DNA from: Oscillospiraceae bacterium
GTDB lineage: Bacteria; Bacillota; Clostridia; Oscillospirales; CAG-382
Assembly: GCA_015063785.1 (NCBI GenBank)
Contig: SVTM01000001.1
Location: forward strand, 62,001-126,000
DNA: 64,000 nt
Reading direction: 5' to 3'
In this document: positions 50,411-58,328 of the stretch, in pieces
Numbering within the stretch: the stretch's first letter is position 1
Layout: the number at the start of each line of letters is the position of its first letter
The notes under the pieces: model-generated
Seen by the model: only the letters and a program-made list of their open reading frames with translations
Databases searched by the model: none
Told to the model about the DNA's origin: nothing
Translations under genes and position numbers: made by a program

Positions 50411-50494
50411 CGTTACCTCTCAGCATTGTTTTTTATAATTATAGCACACAAAAATCCACATAACAATATCTTTATCTAAAAAAGGATGGAAAAA

Positions 50495-51085
50495 ATGAAA
50501 AACTTGTTCAAACAAAAAGGTTATCTCATGCTCAAATGCCTTATAAACCAGATTGCGCTTTCACTTTTTGGTCTTATGGTTTCGGGTTTCACTATCACCG
50601 ACGGCGGCACGGGATGGCTTTTACCAATTGGTATTTTTTCAATACTTTTCTACTACTTTATTCTTATCTCTTTCATCCGCGAAGATGGACTTAAGGATGG
50701 GCTTAAAGTCGAAGGCGGCAGAATGAAAAAAGACGTTTTTCTGTCTGTAAAATACTGTGCGATCGCATCAGTACCCGGTTTGCTTTTCCCACTTATAAAC
50801 CTCATTGTGCGTCTGATCGCACATTTTGGATCCTTTACTAATGATCTTATAATCAATATATCCGGCATATGTAACGCAGTTACAAGAATACTTACATACG
50901 GCATGTATAACCCCGTTGATTCTTATCTTTTCAACCATCAGTATGGTCTTTTGAAGAGCATTAGCTTTGTTTCGGATTGGGGAATCAGCTTTTTGATCTA
51001 CACCTTACTCACTATTGCAGTTGCATTCTTTGCATACTTTACAGGCGTAAATCAGATGTTTACCAAAAAGGAAAACAAAGAATAA
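50495..51085 (+). CDS. Polytopic membrane protein of unknown function
   Basis: Start at the ATG at 50495 (MKNLFKQKGYLML) with AAAGGATGG before it; 196 residues. Five hydrophobic segments are visible (LINQIALSLFGLMVSGFTI, WLLPIGIFSILFYYFILISF, YCAIASVPGLLFPLINLIVRLIAHF, IINISGICNAVTRIL, WGISFLIYTLLTIAVAFFAYF). No motif ties it to a known family. It precedes cwlD by 53 bases with the cwlD hairpin in between, so it may be read into cwlD. Function unknown. Confidence 0.75.
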   Translation: MKNLFKQKGYLMLKCLINQIALSLFGLMVSGFTITDGGTGWLLPIGIFSILFYYFILISFIREDGLKDGLKVEGGRMKKDVFLSVKYCAIASVPGLLFPLINLIVRLIAHFGSFTNDLIINISGICNAVTRILTYGMYNPVDSYLFNHQYGLLKSISFVSDWGISFLIYTLLTIAVAFFAYFTGVNQMFTKKENKE

Positions 51086-51101
51086 TTCTATAATAAAACA
51101 T

Positions 51102-51137
51102 AAATCACTCCAATATATTTATATAAAGGAGTGATTT
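51102..51137 (+). promoter_or_regulatory. Hairpin sequestering the cwlD ribosome site
   Basis: AAATCACTCC and GGAGTGATTT form a perfect 10-bp stem around a 16-base AT-only loop. The 3' arm is the cwlD ribosome site and the GTG start follows one base after the stem. CATAAAT, like a sporulation-sigma -10 element, lies just before the 5' arm at 51098-51104. The T-run is too short for a good terminator. Confidence 0.6.
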
Positions 51138-51138
51138 T

Positions 51139-51885
51139 GTGAATAACCGCATATTTAATATGCATCGTAAAGTTTTCATCCGTCTGATCTTTTTTATAGT
51201 CTTTACGACTGTCTTCGTTTTGTCCTCGCTTTTGATTTTGTGGATATCCGGTTCGTTTTCAACCGCCACGGGAGCAGAAGTTTTTTCTGAAGAAGATCCG
51301 ACGCCGGTTGTTATCATTGACGCAGGACACGGCGGGGAAGACGGCGGTGCGCTTTCGGCCGACGGATTGTGCGAAAAAGATATTAATCTTGATATTGCAA
51401 AAAAGATTTACGACTTTATGTCATTATCCGATTTTAAAGTGATAATGACAAGGGACGACGACAGGCTTTTGTACGACAAAAGCACAACGGGCGGTAAAAA
51501 GCACCAGGATATATCAAACCGCATAAAAATTGCATCATCTTATGAGAATTCAATTTTTGTAAGTGTTCATCAAAACAAATTTCCCATACGAAAATACAGC
51601 GGTTTTCAGGTGTATTTTTCAAAAAACAATCCCGAAAGCCAAAAACTTGCAAGCGTTATTCAACAAAACGTCAAATCACATCTGCAACACGAAAACAAGC
51701 GTGAAATAAAAATGGCAGACAAAAACATTCGTCTTCTTGACAGTGTGCAAATACCCGCAGTTCTTGCAGAATGCGGTTTTTTATCTAACGAGCATGAAGC
51801 ACAATTGCTTGCCGACCCGGAATACAGAAGCAAGATTGCATATCTTATATATATTTCAATTATAAGCTATTTGAGTGAATATTAA
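51139..51885 (+). CDS. cwlD: Germination-specific N-acetylmuramoyl-L-alanine amidase CwlD
   Basis: A 248-residue Amidase_3 enzyme beginning at GTG after GGAGTGAT. An N-terminal signal-anchor (about residues 11-35, FIRLIFFIVFTTVFVLSSLLILWI) exports it. Zinc ligands are in VVIIDAGHGGEDGGA, DGLCEKDINLDIA and SIFVSVHQNKFP, and the catalytic glutamate in VLAECGFLSN. SVHQNKFP followed by GFQVYFSKNNPES is the CwlD pattern. In spore-formers CwlD trims peptide side chains to start muramic lactam formation in the spore cortex, which germination enzymes need. Followed by radA after 15 bases. The ribosome site is buried in a hairpin, so translation may depend on which promoter is used. Confidence 0.9.
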   Translation: MNNRIFNMHRKVFIRLIFFIVFTTVFVLSSLLILWISGSFSTATGAEVFSEEDPTPVVIIDAGHGGEDGGALSADGLCEKDINLDIAKKIYDFMSLSDFKVIMTRDDDRLLYDKSTTGGKKHQDISNRIKIASSYENSIFVSVHQNKFPIRKYSGFQVYFSKNNPESQKLASVIQQNVKSHLQHENKREIKMADKNIRLLDSVQIPAVLAECGFLSNEHEAQLLADPEYRSKIAYLIYISIISYLSEY

Positions 51886-51900
51886 GGAGTTACAAAATCA

Positions 51901-53277
51901 GTGAAAAACAAATCAGAGTTTGTATGTACCGAATGCGGTTACAGGTCTACAAAATGGTACGGAAAGTGTCCGGGATGTGACAGCTGGAACACTCTTGAAG
52001 AAAATGAAACTGTCGAAAACGAACCCTCTGCCGCTTCCAAGCGCAAAGTGTCGCGACCTGCAAAAACCACATATTCCGCATCCAAGCTTAATGATATAGA
52101 GATACGAGACAGTATCAGAATCAAAACCGAAATAGGGGAGTTCGACAGAGTTCTCGGCGGCGGCATTGTGGAAGGATCTGTTGTGCTTTTGTCAGGCGAA
52201 CCGGGCATTGGAAAATCAACAATGCTCTTGCAGGTCTGTGCAAGTCTTGGAGCCAACGAAAAGCTTTTGTACGTCTCTGGCGAGGAATCGCAGGGGCAGA
52301 TAAAACTGCGCGCAAAACGGCTTGAGATCGACTCTGACAACCTTTATATTCTTACAGAAACAGAGATCAACGGAATATGCGACGAAATAGAAGTTTTGTC
52401 GCCCGACGTTGTAATCATAGACTCAATACAAACCATGTATGACGAAAATTCGTCATCTGCACCCGGCGCAGTATCTCAGATAAAAAACTGTGCTCAAGCT
52501 CTGATAAGACAAGCAAAAACAAATAATTGCGCCGTGATTATCGTCGGACACGTTAACAAAGACGGAGCAATCGCAGGACCTAAGGTGCTAGAGCACATGG
52601 TGGATACAGTACTTTACTTTGAGGGCGAAAAGCAACACTCATATAGAATTCTTCGCGCAGTTAAGAACAGATTCGGATCTACCAATGAAATAGGTGTTTT
52701 TGAAATGCACGAAACAGGGCTGTGTGAAGTTGAAAACCCATCAGAAATGCTCCTTTCAGAGCGTTCCGGAGATGTTTCGGGCAGTTGTACCATGTGTGTG
52801 ATGGAAGGATCGCGTCCCATTCTTGCTGAAATACAAGCTCTTGTTTCGGCAACCTCGTATCCGTCACCGCGCAGAATGGCATCAGGCCTCGATTACAACA
52901 GAGTATCTCTTATAACCGCGGTGCTTGAAAAGCGACTGGGACTTAAGTTTTCATCACAGGACGTATATATCAACATTGCAGGTGGACTCAGAATTGATGA
53001 GCCGTCTTGTGATCTCGCAGCATGCATCGCCTTGATCTCGGGTTACAAAGACATTTCGGTCCCCGAAGACGTCGTTGCTATCGGTGAAATCGGACTGTCG
53101 GGCGAATGCAGAGGAGTTGGATTTATAGAAAACAGAATCAACGAAGCTGCAAGGCTTGGTTTCAAAAAAATTCTGATTCCTCACAAAAACTATCAAAAAA
53201 TGTCAAAAATCCATCGTTCGGACATTGAAATCGTTCCGATCAAGAGTCTTTTTGACGCATTGAAGCTTTTTGTATGA
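51901..53277 (+). CDS. radA: DNA repair protein RadA
   Basis: A 458-residue RecA-like ATPase acting in branch migration during recombination. The N-terminal C4 zinc finger is CTECGYRSTKWYGKCPGCDSWNT; Walker A is LLSGEPGIGKSTMLLQV near residues 96-112; the RadA-specific KNRFGSTNEIGVFEM follows, and the C-terminal Lon-protease-like domain is complete (YINIAGGLRIDEPSCDLAACIALISG...LTGECRGV-type LSGECRGVGFIENRINEAARLGFKKILIP). Starts at GTG after AAGGAG. It overlaps the DUF6873 gene by four bases. Confidence 0.96.
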   Translation: MKNKSEFVCTECGYRSTKWYGKCPGCDSWNTLEENETVENEPSAASKRKVSRPAKTTYSASKLNDIEIRDSIRIKTEIGEFDRVLGGGIVEGSVVLLSGEPGIGKSTMLLQVCASLGANEKLLYVSGEESQGQIKLRAKRLEIDSDNLYILTETEINGICDEIEVLSPDVVIIDSIQTMYDENSSSAPGAVSQIKNCAQALIRQAKTNNCAVIIVGHVNKDGAIAGPKVLEHMVDTVLYFEGEKQHSYRILRAVKNRFGSTNEIGVFEMHETGLCEVENPSEMLLSERSGDVSGSCTMCVMEGSRPILAEIQALVSATSYPSPRRMASGLDYNRVSLITAVLEKRLGLKFSSQDVYINIAGGLRIDEPSCDLAACIALISGYKDISVPEDVVAIGEIGLSGECRGVGFIENRINEAARLGFKKILIPHKNYQKMSKIHRSDIEIVPIKSLFDALKLFV

Positions 53278-53972
53278 AAAAGGTATTGGCGATTGATTCA
53301 AGAGTCAGCAATGAAATTCTTGAAAACATTAAAAAAATCAATAACAATATTGTGTTGATACAGAAGAATCCTTTGTTTGACGAAGCTGTTAGCGCACATC
53401 CAGATATGAACATCTTACAAGTAAAGGATAGAATTTTTACCTACGCAGGCACAAATGTTCGATTGAGAAACACATCAAAAATCAAAAGCACAAAAAGAGG
53501 GAAGTTGCAATATCCTGAAGACGTCAGTCTGAACGCAGTGTGCATCAGTAACGATTTTATATGCAGAAAGAAATCAGTTGATCAAGTCATTCTCGAGCAC
53601 GCGGCTAATATTGGCATGAATATTATCGACATAAATCAAGGATATGTAAAATGCAATATCGCAGTTGTTGACGAAGAAAACAAGGCTGTTATAACTGAGG
53701 ATGAGGGAATCCATAAAACTCTCACAGAAAACGGATATAAAGTTTTATTATTAAAAACCCATGACGTACTGCTTGAACCGTACAAATACGGTTTTATCGG
53801 TGGCGCCACAGGACTTTATGAAAACACGCTGTTGTTCACGGGAAACGTCAAAAAGCACGCTGAATATGAGAGAATGAAAGCTTTCTGCGATTTTTTTGGG
53901 GTAGAAATCAAATCTCTTTCCAAAGATTACCTCTATGATTACGGTAGCATCCTCACGATTTTTACTGAATAA
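53274..53972 (+). CDS. DUF6873 family (GME fold) protein
   Basis: A 232-residue soluble protein overlapping radA by ATGA. Its pattern matches the DUF6873 GME-fold proteins of Clostridia: an opening VLAIDSRVSNEILENIKKI, DEAVSAHPDMNILQV, the central YPEDVSLNAVCISNDFICRK, MNIIDINQGYVKCNIAVVDEENKAVITEDEGIHK, and YKYGFIGGATGLYENTLLFTG. The GME fold is shared with amidinotransferases and related hydrolases; the catalytic residues of those enzymes are only partly visible (the His in HPDM and the Cys in VKCNIAV). Activity unknown. Translational coupling to radA is the only functional hint. Confidence 0.75.
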   Translation: MKKVLAIDSRVSNEILENIKKINNNIVLIQKNPLFDEAVSAHPDMNILQVKDRIFTYAGTNVRLRNTSKIKSTKRGKLQYPEDVSLNAVCISNDFICRKKSVDQVILEHAANIGMNIIDINQGYVKCNIAVVDEENKAVITEDEGIHKTLTENGYKVLLLKTHDVLLEPYKYGFIGGATGLYENTLLFTGNVKKHAEYERMKAFCDFFGVEIKSLSKDYLYDYGSILTIFTE

Positions 53973-54004
53973 CACACTCGGGGAGACGGGGAAAAATTAT
54001 AGTC

Positions 54005-54034
54005 AATTATATAAAATCAGAATTTTATATAATT
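54005..54034. repeat. AT-rich perfect inverted repeat
   Basis: AATTATATAAAAT, a four-base loop, then ATTTTATATAATT: 13 bp of perfect complement made almost only of A and T, 32 bases after the DUF6873 stop. There is no T-run, so it is a weak terminator at best; it may act as an operator or be cruciform-prone. The rest of the 206-base gap holds nothing I recognise. Confidence 0.5.
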
Positions 54035-54178
54035 CGGGGCAGTGTAAAAGGAATATTATAAGGTTTTTGCCTTCATCTGTCGCTTTGTGCTGTTTTCAGC
54101 GAATTCTCGTATTTTTCAAAAAATTAAGGCAAACACAAAACAAACACTATAATATATAAAAGATTTACAGGAGCAAAA

Positions 54179-54898
54179 ATGTTTGTAAAAGAAATCAAAA
54201 TCAAAAGTTATGATGTTGATAAAAACAACAACGCGAAAATTTCTTCTATCATGAAATACTTTCAGCAAATCGCGCGCGAAAACCTCGATCAATTTGGAAT
54301 GACGTATGATTATCTGCGTGAGCACAATATCGTTTTTGTTCTTACGAAATATAAATTCAAGTTCCATAAGAATCTGCATTGTGACGAAAAATTCATTTTT
54401 AAAACGAGTCCTTGCGATATTCATGGCGTTTCATTTATCCGCGATTTTATTGTCGAAGATTCTAATGGAAATCTTTGTTGCGAATCTTCCTCCTCCTGGG
54501 TTATTATTGATTTTGAAAAACGTTCGATCCTACGTCCCAACAGACTTCCTTTACCTATTACTGCGGATTCGAAGCTTGTCGACTTTCTGCCCGATCGAAT
54601 AAGCACAAATGTTCGAGAGGGGATTTTACCTTGCTATAACACCACAGTAACCTACAGTCAACTCGATGCAAACAACCATTTAAACAACTGCAACTACGCG
54701 GATATAATGACTGACGGCATATACGCGCTCAAAAACGAAGTTCCGTTTATAAGAGAACTTGATATGTCATTTGACCACGAAGCCGCCGTCGGCTCTGAAC
54801 TTGGTGTTGTGTATGATTTCGGCAATGATGAATGCATTATTTCCTGCTATAACAAAACAAGCGGTCTTTCGTGCTTTACAGCACGTATCGTCTATTGA
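54179..54898 (+). CDS. Acyl-ACP thioesterase (FatA/FatB-like)
   Basis: A 239-residue double hot-dog thioesterase that releases free fatty acid from acyl-ACP. The first hot-dog (FVKEIKIKSYDVDKNNNAKISSIMKYFQQIARENLDQFGMTYDYL) and the second, with the conserved catalytic run YSQLDANNHLNNCNYADI (Asp, Asn, His of the plant-type motif), are both present. Ribosome site CAGGAG. Free fatty acids it makes could be reclaimed by the FakAB system encoded earlier in this window. It ends at a strong terminator and has its own upstream region, so a single-gene unit. Confidence 0.9.
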   Translation: MFVKEIKIKSYDVDKNNNAKISSIMKYFQQIARENLDQFGMTYDYLREHNIVFVLTKYKFKFHKNLHCDEKFIFKTSPCDIHGVSFIRDFIVEDSNGNLCCESSSSWVIIDFEKRSILRPNRLPLPITADSKLVDFLPDRISTNVREGILPCYNTTVTYSQLDANNHLNNCNYADIMTDGIYALKNEVPFIRELDMSFDHEAAVGSELGVVYDFGNDECIISCYNKTSGLSCFTARIVY

Positions 54899-54944
54899 CA
54901 CTTTTTCTGCACATATTCCCCTGCTCTATTTATTGTGAAACAAC

Positions 54945-54979
54945 AAAAACCTCATTTGCGAGATGCAAATGAGGTTTTT
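54945..54979. terminator. Bidirectional terminator
   Basis: 15-bp perfect stem AAAAACCTCATTTGC / GCAAATGAGGTTTTT with loop GAGAT, between the convergent thioesterase and tpiA genes. Confidence 0.93.
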
Positions 54980-54999
54980 GGGTATAATGTATAAGTAAT

Positions 55000-55767
55000 T
55001 TACTGAGCTGCGTCGATGATAACACCGAAATCGGGAGCTTTAAGAGAAGCACCACCAATAAGACCACCATCAACATTTTCCATAGAAAGGAGTTCTGCAG
55101 CGTTCTTGGCGTTCATAGAACCGCCATACTGAATTGTTGTTGCATCAGCAACTGCCTTATCAAAGATGGAAGCAACTGTATCACGAACGATACCGCAAGC
55201 TTCGTCTGCCTGCTGTGCAGTAGCAGTCTTACCGGTACCGATAGCCCAAACGGGTTCGTAAGCGATGATAACCTTCTTCATCTGTTCAGCTGTAAGACCC
55301 TTAAGAGCTTTCTTTGTCTGCATGGAAAGGACCTCAGCTGTGATACCGTCTTCTCTTTCGTTGAGAAGTTCGCCGATACAAAGGATGACTGTAAGACCTG
55401 CTTCAAGAGCAGCCTTTGTGCGAAGGTTTACTGTGTCGTCTGTTTCACCGAAGTACTGTCTTCTTTCGCTGTGGCCGATGATAACATAGTTAACACCGAG
55501 TTCAAGAAGCATATCCGCGGAGATTTCACCGGTGAAAGCACCGCTCTTTTCAAAGTGAACGTTCTGTGCGCCAACCTTGATATCTGTGCCCTTGCAAGCT
55601 TCTACAGCTGCAGGAAGATCAACAAAAGGAACGCAAATAATGATATCACAGTTCTTCTTGTTTTCAGCAACGACCTTAAGTTCTTCGATAAGCTTTACTG
55701 CTTCTGCGGGAGTTTTGTTCATTTTCCAGTTACCGGCGATAACTGTCTTTCTCAAGTTTCTGTTCAT
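55000..55767 (-). CDS. tpiA: Triose-phosphate isomerase
   Basis: Start at the ATG at 55767 (MNRNLRKTVIAGNWKMN) after CAGGAG; 255 residues. Interconverts dihydroxyacetone phosphate and glyceraldehyde-3-phosphate. The substrate lysine is in GNWKMN, the catalytic histidine in VIIGHSERRQYFGE, the glutamate in IAYEPVWAIGTGKTA, and the phosphate loop in IQYGGSMNAKNAAEL and VDGGLIGGASLKAPDF. It follows pgk by 69 bases on the same strand. Confidence 0.97.
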   Translation of the reverse strand: MNRNLRKTVIAGNWKMNKTPAEAVKLIEELKVVAENKKNCDIIICVPFVDLPAAVEACKGTDIKVGAQNVHFEKSGAFTGEISADMLLELGVNYVIIGHSERRQYFGETDDTVNLRTKAALEAGLTVILCIGELLNEREDGITAEVLSMQTKKALKGLTAEQMKKVIIAYEPVWAIGTGKTATAQQADEACGIVRDTVASIFDKAVADATTIQYGGSMNAKNAAELLSMENVDGGLIGGASLKAPDFGVIIDAAQ

Positions 55768-55836
55768 TTTATAATTCTCCTGAATATATATAATGTATTC
55801 GGCGGACGAATACACTTCATCCGCCGATAAATGGAA

Positions 55837-57135
55837 TTACTTGTTGTCGAGGCTTGCGATACCGGGAAGTTCCTTGCCCTCGAGGAATTCGAGAGAAGCA
55901 CCGCCGCCGGTGGAGATGTGAGTCATCTTGGGAGCAAAGCCGAGCTTTTCAACTGCAGCAGCAGAGTCGCCACCGCCGATGATAGAAACAGCGCCGCTGT
56001 CAGCAACTGCTGTTGCAACTGCGATTGTACCGCCTGCAAAGTTTGCCCATTCGGAAACGCCCATAGGACCGTTCCAAACAACAGTACCGCTGTTTGCGAT
56101 CTTGCTTGCAAAGAGTTCGCGTGTCTTGGGACCAATATCAAGACCCATCCAGCCGTCAGGAATGTTATCAGAATCAACACCTGAAAATTCTGTGTTTTCA
56201 TCATATTCCTTACCGATAACGTTATCTACAGGGATAAGGAAGTCAACTCCTTTTGCCTTAGCCTTGTCCATGAGTTCCTTTGCAAGTTCAACTTTGTCTT
56301 CTTCGCAAATGGAAGTACCTACGTTATAGCCAAGCGCGCGGAAGAATGTATACGCCATACCGCCACCGATGATGAGTGTATCAACCTTTTCGATGAGGTT
56401 CTGGATAACACCGATCTTGTCGGATACCTTTGCGCCGCCAAGAATAGCAACGAAAGGACGCTTGGGATCAGCAAGAGCGCCGCCCATGATGGTGATTTCT
56501 TTCTGGATAAGATAACCGCAAACGCAGTCATCAACAAATTCTGTTACGCCTGCAGTCGAGCAGTGTGCTCTGTGAGCAGAACCGAACGCGTCGTTTACAT
56601 ATACGTCGCAAAGTTCAGCAAAAGCCTTGGAAAGCGAAGGATCGTTCTTTGTTTCTCTTTCATCAAAACGAACGTTTTCGATAAGAACAGCCTTGCCGTT
56701 TTCAAGAGCTGCAATCTTTGCCTTTGCGTCGTCGCCGATGATATCGGAAGCAAATGTTACCTTGCCGTCGAGATACTCATTGAGTCTGTCGGCAACAGGC
56801 TTAAGAGTAAACTTCTTTGCGTCATCAGCAGCTGCCTTTGCAAGCATTTCTGCCTTTGCTGCTGCCTGCTCTGCTTCGGGGAGCTCTGCGATCTTTGCCT
56901 TTTCCTTCTTGTTAAGGCCAAAACCTTCGGTGAAAATACCGTGGGGCTTGCCCATGTGAGAACAGAGAATTACCTTTGCGCCGTTGTCAAGAAGATACTT
57001 GATTGTGGGAAGAGCTTCTACAATTCTCTTATCGCTGGTGATCGCACCGTCCTTAAGGGGTACGTTGAAGTCGCAACGGACAAGAACTTTTTTGCCGGAG
57101 ACTTCGATGTCTTCAATGGATTTCTTATTCAGCAT
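55837..57135 (-). CDS. pgk: Phosphoglycerate kinase with an N-domain insertion
   Basis: Start at the ATG at 57135 ([30 protein letters not shown]) after GAGGTGA; 432 residues. Transfers the 1-phosphate of 1,3-bisphosphoglycerate to ADP. Substrate-binding DFNVPL, the [27 protein letters not shown] segment, [36 protein letters not shown] and the closing [13 protein letters not shown]...[23 protein letters not shown] are all present. About 40 extra residues, rich in Ala, Lys and Glu ([18 protein letters not shown]...[12 protein letters not shown], about 72-108), separate the SHMGKP loop from [10 protein letters not shown]; most PGKs have fewer than ten residues there. It is likely a surface helical hairpin. 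Confidence 0.96.
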   Translation of the reverse strand: MLNKKSIEDIEVSGKKVLVRCDFNVPLKDGAITSDKRIVEALPTIKYLLDNGAKVILCSHMGKPHGIFTEGFGLNKKEKAKIAELPEAEQAAAKAEMLAKAAADDAKKFTLKPVADRLNEYLDGKVTFASDIIGDDAKAKIAALENGKAVLIENVRFDERETKNDPSLSKAFAELCDVYVNDAFGSAHRAHCSTAGVTEFVDDCVCGYLIQKEITIMGGALADPKRPFVAILGGAKVSDKIGVIQNLIEKVDTLIIGGGMAYTFFRALGYNVGTSICEEDKVELAKELMDKAKAKGVDFLIPVDNVIGKEYDENTEFSGVDSDNIPDGWMGLDIGPKTRELFASKIANSGTVVWNGPMGVSEWANFAGGTIAVATAVADSGAVSIIGGGDSAAAVEKLGFAPKMTHISTGGGASLEFLEGKELPGIASLDNK

Positions 57136-57271
57136 TTTCGTCACCTCATAATATAATAATTATTTTTTTAACAATCAAACATAGTGATTATAACACATCA
57201 CAATTAAATTTTCAAGCAAATATATTCCAATTATTCTTTGATTTTATAATATTTACAAATTGTAAATATTT

Positions 57272-57769
57272 TCAAGGTCTGTTGATGTGTTTAAGCAACA
57301 GATCCGCGTTTGGAACGTATTTTTCGACGTCCTCGTTGTACTTCAGCATTTCGCGCACAAAGGTTGAACTTGCGTGAATATAAGCATCGTCCGCCTGCAT
57401 AAAAAAGGTTTCGGGTGCTTTGCCATATTTATCAGCAAAAATCCTGTCATTATACGCTTTCAATTCTGTTTCATAAGAATAGTCAGAAGAATTTCTGACG
57501 CCTTTGACTACGACGTTAATGCCGTTTTCCTGGCAATAGTCAGCAAAGAGTCCACCGCAGCAATCAACCTTGACATTTTCAAGATCTTTTACAGCATCTT
57601 CGGCAAGGATTTTTCTGACTTCAGCGTCGACAAAACCACGTTTTGAAGAATTGATGCAGATAAGAACAGTTACTTCATCAAAAAACTCGGTAGCTCTTTT
57701 GATAAGATCAAGGTGACCATTTGTGATGGGATCGTAACTTCCGGGAATAACCGCTCTTTTAATCTTCAA
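57272..57769 (-). CDS. coaD: Pantetheine-phosphate adenylyltransferase
   Basis: A 165-residue nucleotidyltransferase making dephospho-CoA from 4'-phosphopantetheine and ATP. The T/HxGH-type motif is AVIPGSYDPITNGHLDLIKRA; VVKGVRNSSDYSYETELKAYND is the conserved substrate region and YIHASSTFVREMLKYNEDVEKYVP the C-terminal signature ISSTxVRE-like block. Length normal. It overlaps rsmD by 11 bases, the usual coaD-rsmD pairing in Bacillota. Confidence 0.96.
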   Translation of the reverse strand: MKIKRAVIPGSYDPITNGHLDLIKRATEFFDEVTVLICINSSKRGFVDAEVRKILAEDAVKDLENVKVDCCGGLFADYCQENGINVVVKGVRNSSDYSYETELKAYNDRIFADKYGKAPETFFMQADDAYIHASSTFVREMLKYNEDVEKYVPNADLLLKHINRP

Positions 57770-58328
57770 ACCTCTCCCCTTCTTTCTTTCTGAATATTAC
57801 AACATAAGTGGTACCGTATTTATATTTTTTCACAAATTCAAGACCATAAATGTCTTCTTTCATATTGTCCTTGTCGCTTTCGCAGACAACAATTGCATCC
57901 TCTGCAAGAATATCTGCGCGAGAAAGTTTTTTAAGGATCTCACCGGGCATATCCTTGGCATAAGGCGGATCGAGAAACACAATGCCAAACTTTTCCCTAC
58001 CCTTTGCGGATTTCAGATACTCGCTGTAATCCTGACGAGCAATTCGGGTCTGCTTCATAAGATTAGTTTTTTTTGCATTGTTTTTAATGATCTCAACAGC
58101 TTTTTCGCTTTCGTCGATAATAACTGCGCTTTCTGCTCCGCGGCTCAGCGCTTCAAGCGCAAGCTGTCCGCTTCCGGCAAACAGATCAAGGACTCTTTTG
58201 CCGGCAATTTCAAATTGTATCGCGCTGAACATTCCTTCTTTAACCCTTGACGAAGTGGGTCTTGTTATTTCTGCTCCCTCAAGAGTTTCAAGATTCATGC
58301 CTCTTGCTGTACCTGTTATGATTCTCAT
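57759..58328 (-). CDS. rsmD: 16S rRNA (guanine(966)-N2)-methyltransferase RsmD
   Basis: A 189-residue Rossmann methyltransferase. The start MRIITGTARGMNLETLEG and TRPTSSRVKEGMFSAIQFEI are diagnostic of RsmD; motif I is VLDLFAGSGQLALEALSRGA and the catalytic motif IV is FGIVFLDPPYAKD. Methylates a guanine in the small-subunit rRNA. It overlaps uvrC by four bases and coaD by 11, so uvrC-rsmD-coaD form one coupled unit. Confidence 0.94.
   Translation of the reverse strand: MRIITGTARGMNLETLEGAEITRPTSSRVKEGMFSAIQFEIAGKRVLDLFAGSGQLALEALSRGAESAVIIDESEKAVEIIKNNAKKTNLMKQTRIARQDYSEYLKSAKGREKFGIVFLDPPYAKDMPGEILKKLSRADILAEDAIVVCESDKDNMKEDIYGLEFVKKYKYGTTYVVIFRKKEGERFED

Noticed and set aside
53935-54159. 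74-codon ORF after the DUF6873 gene
   Set aside because: Starts inside the DUF6873 gene, has no ribosome site and spans the AT-rich palindrome.
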